Positions 1 through 9,800 of a stretch of DNA of 64,000 bases are shown in pieces. The notes beneath the pieces were generated by a model that was not told the DNA's origin, searched no databases, and saw only the letters and a list, made by a program, of their open reading frames with translations. This DNA is from BCD1 sp965230565 (GTDB lineage: Bacteria; Bacteroidota; Bacteroidia; Chitinophagales; Saprospiraceae), in contig CBDDLH010000016.1 in NCBI GenBank assembly GCA_965230565.1, positions 868,001 through 932,000 of the forward strand, written 5' to 3'. A program made the position numbers and the translations under genes. Positions within the stretch are counted from its first letter, which is position 1. Each line of letters begins with the position of its first letter.

Positions 1-312
1 GAATGCATCTGATTTGATCACCCTAATTTCGTCCTGTATTTCCAAAACAGCTTTGGTCTTTTTGACATAGGCAACACAAGGATAAAAATTATCAACATAG
101 GTTACCTGGCTGCATCCTCTGGAAACCAGCTCGTAAGCAATACTTCCTGTTCCCCCGAACAGATCCAGGACAGCAATTTCTTCAAAATCAAAAACATTGG
201 TAAGAATATTAAAAAGGCCTTCTTTGGCAAAATCGGTGGTAGGTCTCGTTGGCCATTTACCAGCCGGAGGATCAAATTTTCTACTTTTGAATCTACCACC
301 AATTATACGCAT
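1..312 (-). CDS. rsmD: 16S rRNA (guanine-966-N2)-methyltransferase RsmD, N-terminal part (cut by window edge)
   Basis: The first 104 codons of a minus-strand gene whose 3' end lies outside the window. The protein begins MRIIGGRFKSRKF, the typical RsmD opening, and continues through PTRPTTDFAKEGLFNIL and the SAM-binding motif I LDLFGGTGSIAYE (about residues 54-66). RsmD methylates N2 of G966 in the small-subunit rRNA on the assembling 30S particle. The ATG at 310-312 was chosen because the conserved IIGG block follows immediately. A DUF3822 gene lies upstream on the same strand after an 80-bp gap, a pairing common in Bacteroidota. The catalytic NPPY-type motif is beyond the edge, so it cannot be checked here. 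Confidence 0.93.
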   Translation of the reverse strand, partial: MRIIGGRFKSRKFDPPAGKWPTRPTTDFAKEGLFNILTNVFDFEEIAVLDLFGGTGSIAYELVSRGCSQVTYVDNFYPCVAYVKKTKAVLEIQDEIRVIKSDAF

Positions 313-392
313 AAGTTGGGTTCAATTAGAAATAATAAAATGAATTAAGAACGAAGGTCAGGCGATAAAATAAAAATCCTTTAAAGGCCTTT

Positions 393-1232
393 TCAGGCAT
401 TTAGACTTAGCACATCATAAAAGAACCAGGAAGGCATCTTTGCCAGTTTGTTCCCCATTTTTGTTGAAGCACCATGTTCAAAAAAGAACAATTTTCCAAT
501 ATATCTATGCAAAAGCCGGAACAATTCTGAATCACGCATCAATTGCCCCATAAGGAAAACAGGTGTCTGGGCATTATCCAGTTCATGTTGTTTAAAAACC
601 AATAACAGATAATATAAAACATCCTTCACTCCTGAAAACTGGAAACTATTAGAGAATTTTACTTTTCCGTTATCAAAGAGCAGTATTCTGACTGTTTTTG
701 TTCTTAAGTAAAGATAAATCTGGTGTCCCGGATTGACTTTGGCATGAGATTCCAGGGCACGCATTAATGCGGTTGAGAAGTGTAAAATGTGAAACCCCGG
801 TAAATGTTCTTCAAAAAGAGATAACAGATTCGATTTTACACCGAAAACATTTTTAGCAGACTGACCGGTTAAAGCATCTGTAAAAATGGCCACATCATTC
901 CTGAGTGGCATTAAATGTTCGAGGTATTGTTTTCGTTCCTTTTCCTGGTAAAAAGATTCCGGAACAAGAGAAGCATTTGCATTGTCGATACCTAATAAAA
1001 CACTCCTGAAGGCAGCATTTAAGTGTTTATCATTAGAAAGAATTTTTTTGACTTCAACCTCCTGACCAAGATGTTTTTCCAAAGTATAATCCTTTAGTAA
1101 CCGAGCCTGTCGATTACTATCACTGATCATATAAGTAAAACTGTCCACCCCGAGCAGGATGGACAGTTCCGAAGCAGAGGTAAAACTTCTGCTGTAATTA
1201 TCTTCTATTATTTCAAATATTAATCTTCCCAA
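393..1232 (-). CDS. DUF3822 family protein
   Basis: A 279-aa protein resembling DUF3822, a Bacteroidota family of unknown biochemical activity usually encoded next to rsmD, as here. The N-terminal stretch SELSILLGVDSFTYMISD (about 20-38) and the C-terminal segment VFLMGQLMRDSELFRLLHRYIG are family-like; the overall pattern of alternating strands recalls an actin/hexokinase-type ATPase fold, which is an inference. The start is TTG at 1230-1232, because an ATG does not occur in frame until about residue 34, inside the conserved region. The gene overlaps the 3' end of the upstream gene by 13 bases, so the two are probably co-transcribed. Confidence 0.8.
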   Translation of the reverse strand: MGRLIFEIIEDNYSRSFTSASELSILLGVDSFTYMISDSNRQARLLKDYTLEKHLGQEVEVKKILSNDKHLNAAFRSVLLGIDNANASLVPESFYQEKERKQYLEHLMPLRNDVAIFTDALTGQSAKNVFGVKSNLLSLFEEHLPGFHILHFSTALMRALESHAKVNPGHQIYLYLRTKTVRILLFDNGKVKFSNSFQFSGVKDVLYYLLLVFKQHELDNAQTPVFLMGQLMRDSELFRLLHRYIGKLFFFEHGASTKMGNKLAKMPSWFFYDVLSLNA

Positions 1233-1807
1233 TTTCCTGCGAGCTTTGGTGCGTTCAAATCTCCAAATTTAAGTGGCTTTTCAGGACTGTAAGTCTGATC
1301 ATACCGTTTGAAGTGTGAACTACCCCATTTACCCATAAATTTCTTTCTTGGAATACCTACCTCAACAACATTCACCAAAGTCTTTTGGTAAGTCAGGGTA
1401 TCCGCCGCAATATTGAAGGTCAGTCCTGGTTCACCAAAAGGAACATACCTAAGAGAATCCAGGTTCATTCCAAGTGCAATTACTGAATCGATAGCAGGAG
1501 AAAGCAATGTATCTTTAATAATTTCACCAGTAAATTCAGGATCATCAGGGTCACCGATAATCTTGATAATAGCGAAGCTGTCTTCTGTCAAAACTTGAGT
1601 TAACGTATCAAAATCTCCGGCAAATTCTCCGGTGATGTAACGATACATTTCCTGCGCCTGACGAATTTCTTTCAGTTTGTCGATTACTGCAGTTTCACGG
1701 ATGTTCCTTTCCTTGTTAAAGGCAATAGGTTCGCGGATACTCGTGTAAAGTGTATACAACAAGAACAAGGCAATAGCAACGAATAACAGATTAAGTACGA
1801 TTCTCAT
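1220..1807 (-). CDS. membrane-anchored protein of unknown function
   Basis: A 195-aa protein with one N-terminal hydrophobic segment (about residues 4-22, LNLLFVAIALFLLYTLYTSI) followed by a mostly hydrophilic domain rich in short helices and strands, so probably a cytoplasmic-membrane anchor with an exported domain. The segment KLKEIRQAQEMYRYITGEFAGDF resembles the start of type II pseudopilin globular domains, where a long helix precedes a small beta domain, but no prepilin peptidase site is visible. It is first in a minus-strand operon with the DUF3822 gene and rsmD. No function is assigned. Confidence 0.75.
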   Translation of the reverse strand: MRIVLNLLFVAIALFLLYTLYTSIREPIAFNKERNIRETAVIDKLKEIRQAQEMYRYITGEFAGDFDTLTQVLTEDSFAIIKIIGDPDDPEFTGEIIKDTLLSPAIDSVIALGMNLDSLRYVPFGEPGLTFNIAADTLTYQKTLVNVVEVGIPRKKFMGKWGSSHFKRYDQTYSPEKPLKFGDLNAPKLAGNWED

Positions 1808-2039
1808 ATTTTCGTTCGTTTTGATGCAATTATAAGGTTTTTTCTTGATAAAGACATAATCGGACGCAATTTAAAAATAATTGTTTTTCATTTCATTAAA
1901 ACGGCCATTAATTTGATGAAAAATTGAATTGTTTTGGTGTATGAAAGCATGATAAATTACCGAATAGAAGCAAGGTTTTAATGGGAAATAAGGAATTAGG
2001 TATTACGAAATGTAGCCGTGTCACTTCCATAAAAAAGGC

Positions 2040-2047
2040 TATCTTTG
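2040..2047 (+). promoter_or_regulatory. probable -7 promoter element before tsaD
   Basis: TATCTTTG matches the Bacteroidota -7 consensus TANNTTTG and lies 20 bases before the tsaD ATG, which would give a very short leader. The -33 TTG is only weakly matched (GTG at 2018-2020). Confidence 0.4.
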
Positions 2048-2066
2048 CACGCCTAATTCTTCGATT

Positions 2067-3071
2067 ATGTCAAACATCAACATCCTGGCCATAGAATCTT
2101 CCTGCGATGATACCTCTGCGGCTGTTATTCAGAATGGCAAGGTATTGAGCAATTGTGTTGCCAATCAGGAAATACACACCCAATACGGAGGAGTTGTCCC
2201 CGAGGTGGCCTCTAGGGCTCACCAGGAGAATATCGTTCCCATTGTTGATGTTGCCCTTCAACAGGCTGGAATCAAAAAAGAGGATATCAACGCAGTGGCT
2301 TTCACACGAGGTCCCGGCCTTGTCGGATCTTTGATCGTTGGCATTTCTTTTGCCAAAGCTTATGCGCTTAGCCTGGGGATACCGTTGATCGAGGTCAATC
2401 ACCTCCAGGCCCATGTGTTGGCTCACTTTGCCCGTGAACCCTACCCTTCTTTCCCGTTTTTATGTCTTACGGTATCTGGCGGACATACGCAAATCATTAT
2501 CGTCAAAGACCATCTGGATATGGAACTCATAGGCAGCACGCTTGATGACGCAGCCGGAGAAGCTTTTGACAAAACGGGTAAATTACTCGGCTTAGATTAT
2601 CCTGCCGGCCCATTAATTGATCATTATGCCCAAAAGGGTGAACCGCGTTTTGAGTTTCCCGAACCGAAAATTCAGGGCTTGAATTTCAGTTTTAGCGGAT
2701 TAAAAACAGCCATTTTATACTTCCTGAGAGACAACCTGAAGGAGGATCCTGATTTCATTAATAACAACCTGAATGATATCTGCGCTTCGGTTCAACAACG
2801 CATTGTCAGTATTCTGTTAAGTAAACTCAAAAGGGCCAGCAGAGAAACAGGCATAAAGCAAATTGCCATTGCCGGAGGGGTTTCAGCTAATTCTGCTTTG
2901 AGACAAGGCATAAAATCCCTGGAAAAGAAAATGCAATGGACAACTTACATTCCGGAATTTGAGTTTTGTACGGATAATGCGGCGATGATCGGGGTAACGG
3001 GGTATTATAAATACCTAAAGGGTGAATTTACTGATCAATCAGTTACGCCTTTGGCCAGATGGAATGTGTAA
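2067..3071 (+). CDS. tsaD: tRNA N6-adenosine threonylcarbamoyltransferase TsaD
   Basis: TsaD (Kae1/YgjD family) transfers the threonylcarbamoyl group from TC-AMP to A37 of ANN-decoding tRNAs, together with TsaB and TsaE. At 334 aa it has the usual length. Visible motifs: LAIESSCDDTSAA (7-19), the metal-binding HLQAH with H112 and H116, the SGGHTQ phosphate-binding block, AGGVSANSALR, and CTDNAAMIG near the C-terminus carrying the third metal ligand Asp. The ATG start follows a -7 element by 20 bases. It is divergent from the rsmD operon and is followed on the same strand by an HD-domain gene 33 bases later. Confidence 0.97.
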   Translation: MSNINILAIESSCDDTSAAVIQNGKVLSNCVANQEIHTQYGGVVPEVASRAHQENIVPIVDVALQQAGIKKEDINAVAFTRGPGLVGSLIVGISFAKAYALSLGIPLIEVNHLQAHVLAHFAREPYPSFPFLCLTVSGGHTQIIIVKDHLDMELIGSTLDDAAGEAFDKTGKLLGLDYPAGPLIDHYAQKGEPRFEFPEPKIQGLNFSFSGLKTAILYFLRDNLKEDPDFINNNLNDICASVQQRIVSILLSKLKRASRETGIKQIAIAGGVSANSALRQGIKSLEKKMQWTTYIPEFEFCTDNAAMIGVTGYYKYLKGEFTDQSVTPLARWNV

Positions 3072-3104
3072 TCAACAATTTAATCGCTAAAAAAGGGTTT
3101 ACGC

Positions 3105-3638
3105 TTGATCGAGGAAAATACAATAATAGACCATATCCTTCAAAAATATAAGAAGGTCATTGGAGAAGATTTTGAAGCCTACCGCAACCACGTTTACCGG
3201 ATTTTCAATTTCATTTCCTTATTGGATCCTGACTTTAAACAAAATCAGGATACCTACGCTATTGCCGCCGCCTTTCATGATCTGGGAATTTGGACACATG
3301 ACACTTTTGATTATCTGGAACCAACCACTGGTTTAGCAAAAAAATACTTATTGGAGGAAAACCTGGAAAGACAGGAGGAAGAGATCATTCAGATGATAAA
3401 TATGCATCATAAAATGAGCCGATATACGGGGCCTTTCACAAAAACAGTCGAAACCTTTCGCCGTGCAGACTGGATTGATGTGAGTATGGGACTGATGAAA
3501 TTTGGGCTTTCTGCCCAAAAACATAATGAAATCAAAAAAGCCATCCCTTACAGAGGCTTTCACCGTTTTTTACTCCAACAGGCAATAAAAAGGTTTTTAA
3601 AACACCCTTTTGATCCTTTGCCAATGTTCAAAAAATAA
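3105..3638 (+). CDS. HD domain-containing phosphohydrolase
   Basis: A 177-aa single-domain HD protein. The metal-binding pattern is visible: H29 in the segment RNHVYRI, then AFHDLGIWTHDT with the HD doublet near residue 59, INMHHK further on, and RRADWIDVS supplying the distal Asp. Such proteins hydrolyse phosphomonoester or phosphodiester bonds in nucleotides; the substrate is not evident. The start is TTG at 3105-3107: a stop lies upstream in frame at 3081 and no ATG or GTG occurs before the fold begins. It follows tsaD by 33 bases and may be co-transcribed with it. Confidence 0.82.
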   Translation: MIEENTIIDHILQKYKKVIGEDFEAYRNHVYRIFNFISLLDPDFKQNQDTYAIAAAFHDLGIWTHDTFDYLEPTTGLAKKYLLEENLERQEEEIIQMINMHHKMSRYTGPFTKTVETFRRADWIDVSMGLMKFGLSAQKHNEIKKAIPYRGFHRFLLQQAIKRFLKHPFDPLPMFKK

Positions 3639-3725
3639 AAAGATCAAAACCTGATTTCAGCTTCTGAATAACTCAAGGCTTCGGCAAGGCAGCACCTTTT
3701 GAAATTAATTGGTGCCTTTCGATAC

Positions 3726-3758
3726 AAAAAAAGGCCGTAGTGAACTCACCACGACCTT
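3726..3758 (-). terminator. rho-independent terminator
   Basis: On the minus strand a 13-bp stem with two mismatches (arms 3731-3743 and 3746-3758) is followed by seven T residues. It lies 24 bases after the stop of the DUF697/SHOCT gene, which it should terminate. Confidence 0.75.
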
Positions 3759-3781
3759 CATCGCTAAACCTTGTTTTATGT

Positions 3782-4489
3782 CTAAAAAGAATCAATTAGT
3801 TTTTTCTTCATAGCTTCGAACTCTTCATCAGTGATGACTCCCTGCTTGCGCAATTCTCCCAGTTCGCTTAACCTTTTCAACACATCGGTTTCTGTCACGT
3901 CTTCCATTTCTTTAGGAGACTCCACCACTACATCATCAACATTTACCTTACGTGTCTTTTTCGTTTTAGCTTCTTCTTCCTCTTTTATCTTTTCGGCTAC
4001 TTTTTTACCTTTTTCAAATTTTTCGCGGTAATACTTCTTCAGGCGTTCCGTATCAAAATCAAGGAAGGTTCCTCCGGCTGCGAAATGTTTTTTAAATACC
4101 TCTCCCAACGCATAGGTAGATGCACCGTTAAAAACAGACAGTGTAACCCCTCCAATCAATGATCCGACACCAGGAACTAATTTGATAAGACTTCTGGCAC
4201 CAATTCTTGCCAGTGCAGAACTCGTCAGTGTGGTGACGATAGCTTTCCCCTGAGTTTCAGAAAAACTTACATCATATACACGGCACAATCCTTTAACCAT
4301 ATCCAGTTGCAGACCACTCACCGCAAATACATCAACCACAGGTAATGGGATAAAACTCGCTCCCATTGCCCAAACAATATGGTTCTTGATCACCGTATCC
4401 GCATGTTTGCTCTTTTGGTCTTTATCATTATTCGTATTACTCATAATCGTATCTTTTAATTTCTTTTTGGCAAATCCTTTAATATCCAT
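3782..4489 (-). CDS. DUF697 (YcjF-type) membrane-associated protein with C-terminal SHOCT domain
   Basis: A 235-aa protein in two parts. Residues about 35-145 form a DUF697-like hydrophobic domain (WAMGASFIPLPVVDVFAVSGLQ, then VPGVGSLIGG), as seen in YcjF-type and GTPase-associated proteins that sit in or on the inner membrane. A charged linker (KIKEEEEAKTKKTRK) leads to a C-terminal SHOCT motif (LSELGELRKQGVITDEEF), a short helical oligomerisation module. The ATG at 4489 is used; a second Met at residue 16 is an alternative. The gene is monocistronic and is followed by a terminator. The biochemical role is unknown. Confidence 0.8.
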   Translation of the reverse strand: MDIKGFAKKKLKDTIMSNTNNDKDQKSKHADTVIKNHIVWAMGASFIPLPVVDVFAVSGLQLDMVKGLCRVYDVSFSETQGKAIVTTLTSSALARIGARSLIKLVPGVGSLIGGVTLSVFNGASTYALGEVFKKHFAAGGTFLDFDTERLKKYYREKFEKGKKVAEKIKEEEEAKTKKTRKVNVDDVVVESPKEMEDVTETDVLKRLSELGELRKQGVITDEEFEAMKKKLIDSF

Positions 4490-4619
4490 GTAACAATAAT
4501 TTAGTGTTCAAAATCTTCATAGCTAAAATGTTATTTTCGTTTACAAAGTTGTCGAAAATGGTCAAACTCCACGCTTTTTACCGACGATAAAGGGATTTTT
4601 TTAGATAAATGGAGGGGCA

Positions 4620-4668
4620 GTTGCTGGTTACGATGGGCAGGTTGCTGGTTTCTGGTTGCTGGTTTCTG
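4620..4668. repeat. degenerate heptamer array (GTTGCTG type)
   Basis: Seven contiguous 7-nt units in strict phase: GTTGCTG three times, GTTTCTG twice, with two diverged units (GTTACGA, TGGGCAG). It lies between the DUF697 gene and the fucosidase gene. The same unit occurs inverted at 4993-5055 and direct at 40503-40540. Confidence 0.8.
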
Positions 4669-4827
4669 GTGTGGCCTATTAATAAATCGTGAGAGGCAAA
4701 CTCCTAAAAATCCGTGGTATTTTAGTAAAATCTAACTCCCTTAATTTATTAGTTGACCTCTCCTTAGAAAGAATGAAAGGCCAGGTAGAATGCTTTCTTT
4801 TTGTGAGTTAAGACCTTCTTCCGGTTA

Positions 4828-4961
4828 GTGCGTCAGAGACGCTTTTAGATTTTAGTATTATATGAGTTTCAAGTCTGAAGTCTGAAGACTTAAAACAACA
4901 ACGCATTGCTATTTTAAGTCTTCAGACTTGAAATCAATATCCCGCATGTCTTAGACGTGCG
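4828..4961. repeat. multi-hairpin dispersed element, copy A
   Basis: A 134-bp intergenic element with nested inverted repeats. The outer arms are CGTCAGAGAC (4831-4840) and GTCTTAGACG (4948-4957). Inside are one palindromic hairpin around AAGTCTGAAGACTT, a linker AAAACAACAACGC, a second hairpin TTTTAAGTC/GACTTGAAA (4912-4932) and the tail TCAATATC. The same order of parts, with matching linker and tail, recurs at 52465-52583, so this is a repeat family and not an isolated hairpin. Confidence 0.7.
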
Positions 4962-4964
4962 TAA

Positions 4965-5055
4965 TTGCTGGTTGTTGGTTAAAAAACAAGTGAACCAGCA
5001 ACCAGTAACCTGAAACCAGCAACCAGTAACCAGTAACCTGAAACCAGCAACCGAA
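4965..5055. repeat. inverted heptamer array (AACCAGC type) at the 3' end of the fucosidase gene
   Basis: Two units TTGCTGG and TTGTTGG (4965-4978), a 14-base spacer, then nine in-phase units of the complementary type from 4993 (AACCAGC, AACCAGT, AACCTGA). The two parts can fold into a hairpin just after the minus-strand fucosidase stop, so the array may also act as transcript-end structure. Confidence 0.75.
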
Positions 5056-6390
5056 TCAATTACTTTCAATAACTTGACCGGCGTCTCCATAGAGGTCAAT
5101 TTTACCGTCCAGCAATACAGCCAAAACAGTCATCTTCGGGTCGAGTACTTCTTCCGGAACCTGGATATAAACCAACCCCGGGACCTTACTCCAATAGGCT
5201 TTCATAAAAACTTCATATTTCAATTTGGTGCCATTACCGACCACCCAGATCCTGTTGATTTTGTTTTTGACGCCCTTCAACACGAGATCCTCATTGGGTT
5301 GATAATCAAAGAAAAGATAAAGAATAGTGCTGTCTTTTGAGAGCGTTGACGGACCGTTGAAATGCGTACGGGGAATTCCGGGCAAACTTCCATAAATGGC
5401 TGTTTCATGTTTTTTATTCCAGCGACCGAGTTCCTTTAAAACCTCTACCTGCTTTTCAGGGATAGTGCCGTCTTCCATTGGCCCAACATCCAACAGAAGG
5501 TTACCTCCCAAACTGATCACATCGGCGAAAATGCTGATAATTTTTCCGGCAGATTTGTACTTTTTATCGTTAGGCTGATATCCCCAGGAATTGTTGATGG
5601 TCATGCACAATTCCCAGTAATCTTCTTTTGGTGCCGTTAACGGAAGACCTTGCTCAGGCGTCCCATAATCTCCACCGCGAAGGCGAGAATTACAAATCAG
5701 GTCGGGATTGTCTTTATACAACTTAGCTTTTACCTTATCCGTCTTGAAAGCTTCTGCATCATAAGACCAATCTCCATCAAACCAAAAAAGATCTGGTTTA
5801 AACAATTGATTCAGTTCATGGAGCTGTCCGGAATAAAAATCGACGAAGGAAGCAAACCTTTTGGGGTCGTCCTTATACTTTTTTACGGTCCTGGTAAACT
5901 CAGGATAATCCTGGTGTGACCAATCCAGGATAGAAAAATACAGGCCGGCTTTTAACCCTACTTTTCTGATGGAATTGACAAATGGAGTCACCAGATCTTT
6001 ACCGGCGGGGGTGCTTTTCACAACATTCATGTCATTAAATTTAGTTGGCCACAAAGCCATACCATCATGATGTTTCGTAGTCAGCACTGCATATTGGGCT
6101 CCACTTTCTTTAAAAAGATCCGCCCAGACATCCGGATCGTAGTTTTTAGCCGTAAAGCCTTTGCGCTGCTCCATGTAATCTTCATAGGAGATCATATTGT
6201 TGTAAAAGCTCCAGGATTCATCGATACCATAAACTGAATAAATGCCCCAGTGGATAAAAATTCCCAATTTGGCATCCTGGAACCATTGCATACGTTCCTG
6301 CCTGTCAGAAGGTGATTCACCCGGTTTTTGCCCAAAACCGATTGTGCAGGTCACAATCCATAAAAATCCAATTACTGCATATCTTTTCAT
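5056..6390 (-). CDS. secreted alpha-L-fucosidase, GH29
   Basis: A 444-aa glycoside hydrolase of family GH29, removing alpha-linked L-fucose from glycans by a retaining mechanism. A signal peptide (residues 1-20, ending GFG before Gln21) predicts export. The catalytic TIM barrel shows KLGIFIHWG (41-49), TKHHDGMALW (105-114) with the conserved His pair, and WFDGDW (203-208), where D205 is the expected nucleophile. The C-terminal region (about 330-444) is a beta domain ending without a T9SS sorting signal, so periplasmic or outer-membrane location is likely. It is a single gene with no SusC/SusD partner nearby, so not part of a classical polysaccharide utilisation locus. Confidence 0.93.
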   Translation of the reverse strand: MKRYAVIGFLWIVTCTIGFGQKPGESPSDRQERMQWFQDAKLGIFIHWGIYSVYGIDESWSFYNNMISYEDYMEQRKGFTAKNYDPDVWADLFKESGAQYAVLTTKHHDGMALWPTKFNDMNVVKSTPAGKDLVTPFVNSIRKVGLKAGLYFSILDWSHQDYPEFTRTVKKYKDDPKRFASFVDFYSGQLHELNQLFKPDLFWFDGDWSYDAEAFKTDKVKAKLYKDNPDLICNSRLRGGDYGTPEQGLPLTAPKEDYWELCMTINNSWGYQPNDKKYKSAGKIISIFADVISLGGNLLLDVGPMEDGTIPEKQVEVLKELGRWNKKHETAIYGSLPGIPRTHFNGPSTLSKDSTILYLFFDYQPNEDLVLKGVKNKINRIWVVGNGTKLKYEVFMKAYWSKVPGLVYIQVPEEVLDPKMTVLAVLLDGKIDLYGDAGQVIESN

Positions 6391-6791
6391 GTACCCGTCA
6401 ATTTATTAGTATCAAATTTGTATAAGATTGGGAACCAAGATAATACTTATTCTCAAAAACTACAGGAGATAATTCCATTGGGATTTTTTAACAAATCCTT
6501 CTGAAAAATTCTATTTATCAGAAAACATATTTGGACAGACAGAACCATGTTTTTGAGCAAAATAACCTTAAAGCGACAAAGATCGTTGAGCAATGAACTA
6601 CGTGAATTGATCAGTGAGCTGGATTTCCGGCTAGAATACCTTTTTGTCACCCCCATAAAAAGCTCACCGATCACGGTGTGCTCAATGATCTGTTACCAAA
6701 TTATTCTCATTCAACATTTACAAGAGAGATTTTAACGGAATTTTTTCTGGACCGGAGGGAAAAATTCGTGACATTAGTGAAATTCGTGGTA
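6391..6791. other. 401-bp intergenic region without recognisable gene
   Basis: The region separates the fucosidase start from the terminator of the macroglobulin gene. Only short open frames (62-73 codons) without family signals or good starts are present. I see no RNA gene and no clear consensus promoter. Confidence 0.5.
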
Positions 6792-6829
6792 CAAAAAAGC
6801 CACGAATATGCAACAGCACATTCATGGCT
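6792..6829 (-). terminator. rho-independent terminator of the macroglobulin gene
   Basis: On the minus strand, an imperfect stem formed by GCCATGAATGTG (from 6828) and CATATTCGTGGC is followed by TTTTTT. It begins 25 bases after the stop codon at 6854. Confidence 0.7.
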
Positions 6830-6853
6830 AGTTTCAACGCTACAGCGTCCTTT

Positions 6854-9800
6854 TTAATCTACTTTTACGCGCACTCCCTGTGAGTGGCTGGTATATCTTG
6901 GTGCGTACATACACTGAATGGTCGTAATGCCGTTGGAGAAATCTCCTTTATGCACAACCCTTACCGGATATTCAAAAACATAAGTCCCTTTTGGCAGGTA
7001 ATCAAAGAAGAAATTAGTAGCCGCATCACCGGTACTTTCGTAATACCCTAATCCTCCCTGCCACTTATAACTACTCAGTACATTGATCGGCTCAAAACCA
7101 CTGGCTCGCATATCCTTCATATGCACATATTCCATGTCCCGGTCAACTTTCAACTCAATCCTTACGGTGACCTTATCCCCCGGGCTCAAGCCATTTTCAT
7201 CATCAACGGGCATTAATACAGGTCCTGTATCTGAATTATCTACTCTGAACAATTGCTTTTTCAGTGTAAGCGGAGTTTCCTCAAAGGTTTCAATCTTATC
7301 TAATTCCTCAAAATACTGCCAGTACATACTTCCCCAGGCAACTACTTTATTTGGATTATCCACTTTGATCTTCGCCATATCCTGGCTGACTTCCTTTTGA
7401 TTCCAGTCCACCCGGAAATAACCCGTTCCTGCCTCAGCACTACCCATGGCTTTTCTGATGGCTACTTCCTTTTCTTTGGCCTTTGGTAAACTGATCTTCA
7501 CCGGCTTATCCTCAATGAGCCAGTTACTGCCGTTAGCCAACAAGGCATAAACTGCATTAGCCGTAGCTTTGGTGGTTTTCCAATGGGTAGTTTCCTTATT
7601 CTTCAGCAACCATACTTTCAACTCATCAACAGCTTTTTCATCTTTGGCTACTTCCGCAAAAACCTCGATCATAAGGGAATGTGTTTCAATAGGCAGCTGA
7701 TACCAGAAATATCCTGTATTGTATTTCCAATACATGCCCATTTCTTTATTTTGAAGGGCTCTTTCTCGGAAAGATTTCACCAAATCAGCAGCTGTTTGCT
7801 TGCGATTATTCCTATCCAGGATCAGGGCGATGAGTCCTTGTTGGTAAATTCCTCTGGTGGTCCAGTACTGCTCAGCCTGGCCAAGGTAATATTCACTGAC
7901 TGCCGATAGTTCTTTACTCATCTCCTTATCGAAAAAGGATCTGGTGTACAAATAGTGTATGGCCATATTGCTCAAATGGTCATCACTCATTTTTCCTTTT
8001 CCTCTGGCCACACGCTTCTTCAATTCTTCATATTCATAAATGATCTCCTCATCGATAAACCCTATGGCCCTATCAAGCATTCGCTGAACCTCGCGATCAT
8101 TATTAAAGTCCTCAGCTCCCAGGGCTTGCAGATGTCCCATTCCTTCTACAAGGTATTGGGTTATGTATCTGCTATCACGACCTCCCGGGAACCACGCAAA
8201 ACCTCCGGAGCCTGACTGTCTTTCACTAAGTTTTTTCAGGGCGGAAGCCCGTTCATGCCCCATTTTATTGAGATCGAACAACAGGCCGATATTTTTCCTT
8301 TGCTGTTCTTCACTTTCCGCGGCCAATACCCAGGGCGTTTCTTCCAAAAGAACCGCCTTCAGATCCTGGTTTTTGGTCAATTCACTTTCCAAAGCGGGAG
8401 TATCCTTCCAGGCCTCAAAAACATTTTTGATCTTAGTATATTTGTTGGCAACGGATGAAGCCAAAGTATTCGCATAATAGCGATTAAAGATTTGTTCGGT
8501 ACAATCGTAAGGATATTCCATCAAATAAGGCAATGCCTTAACCGCATACCAGGCCGGATTTGAAGTAAACTCCAGACTCAATTTGTGGTTTTGTAAGGTA
8601 GCCGAACTGCTGGCTTTATCCATTGCAGTAAACTCAAAAGATTCTTTTTCACCACCTCGAACATTCAGCGGCATAGTTTCTGTTACCAACATACGATTGG
8701 TCAATACCGGCAAAGCACTTTCCTCCCCGTCACCAAAATTTTCGGCACGAGCCGTAACTCTGTGGGTGACTGCCATAACCTTGCCAACAGGAATATTCAA
8801 TTTCCATGATAACGGAGCTGTTTGTCCGGCTAAAGCTTCAAAAGGAATTTCAGCATTTGAATTGCCAAGCAAATCATCCACAGGCTGCATGGTCAACGCA
8901 TCAAACAATTCCAGTTTGGCGGTTCCTTTGATAGTCTCCTCGGTCAGGTTACTCACCTTGGCGGTAAAATGTATTTCATCCTTTTCCCTGAAAAACCTAG
9001 GTGGATTCGGTTGAACCATTAACTCTTTCTGAGTTACAATTTCTCTGGTACCCACCGCTGTTTTAAGATCCGGTGTATGTGCCAGGGTCATAAATTTCCA
9101 CTTGGTCAATGCCTCGTTCATTGTAAAGCTAATCACCACATTCCCGTCTTCATCTGTCCTTAGCTGCGGCATAAAGAAGACCGTTTCGTCCAGGTTGGTC
9201 CGGATGGTAACCGGGGGTGGCTCTGAACTTCCACCAGTTCCTGAAAGCATATATGCTGCTGCTGAATCTTCCATTTCAGGGTCAAAAGTTTGGACCATAT
9301 CAACCGACAACTCTTCAACTTCCGGAGGAGGTGGTGGAGGCACCGCTCCGTCCGCCATAGCCGGTGCAGACTTGGGGGCTGCAGTAGCTCTTAAAGTTAC
9401 TGCTTCATTTGCAGAATAGGCTACAGGGTATCCTCTTCCTCCCAAATAAAAACTAAACCAATTCAGTTGAGGATAAACCCTTTGAGGTCTTGTATAATCC
9501 CTGTAATACCTGTTACCGGCAGTCTTCATTCCGAAGGCAGTATATCGCCAGTGAGCATAACTGTAACTAAAAGTAGGAAATAGCCCCAGACTCCAATTGT
9601 TAGGTGCAAAAGCATCCAAAGAAGCATCGTACATGCCTGCCAGGACTTCTGCCCCTACCCTTTCTCCTTCTGGTCCGCTGATCTTTATCTGCCATTCTTC
9701 TTCCTGTCCGGGTTTGAGTTTATCCCGGAAGGTTGTATAACTAATTTGTAACTCCTTATCATCCCAGGGGACTGCAATGGCTGTGGTATGATTATGCACT

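Noticed and set aside
102..302. Minus-strand frame of 66 codons at the left edge
   Set aside because: It is out of frame with the clear RsmD reading (ATG at 312) that covers the same bases.
4914..5099. Short minus-strand frame over the repeats before the fucosidase end
   Set aside because: It consists of translated heptamer repeats and overlaps the fucosidase gene in another frame.
6547..6735. 62-codon plus-strand frame in the gap before the macroglobulin terminator
   Set aside because: No family signal, no promoter match and overlapping an equally long frame on the other strand.
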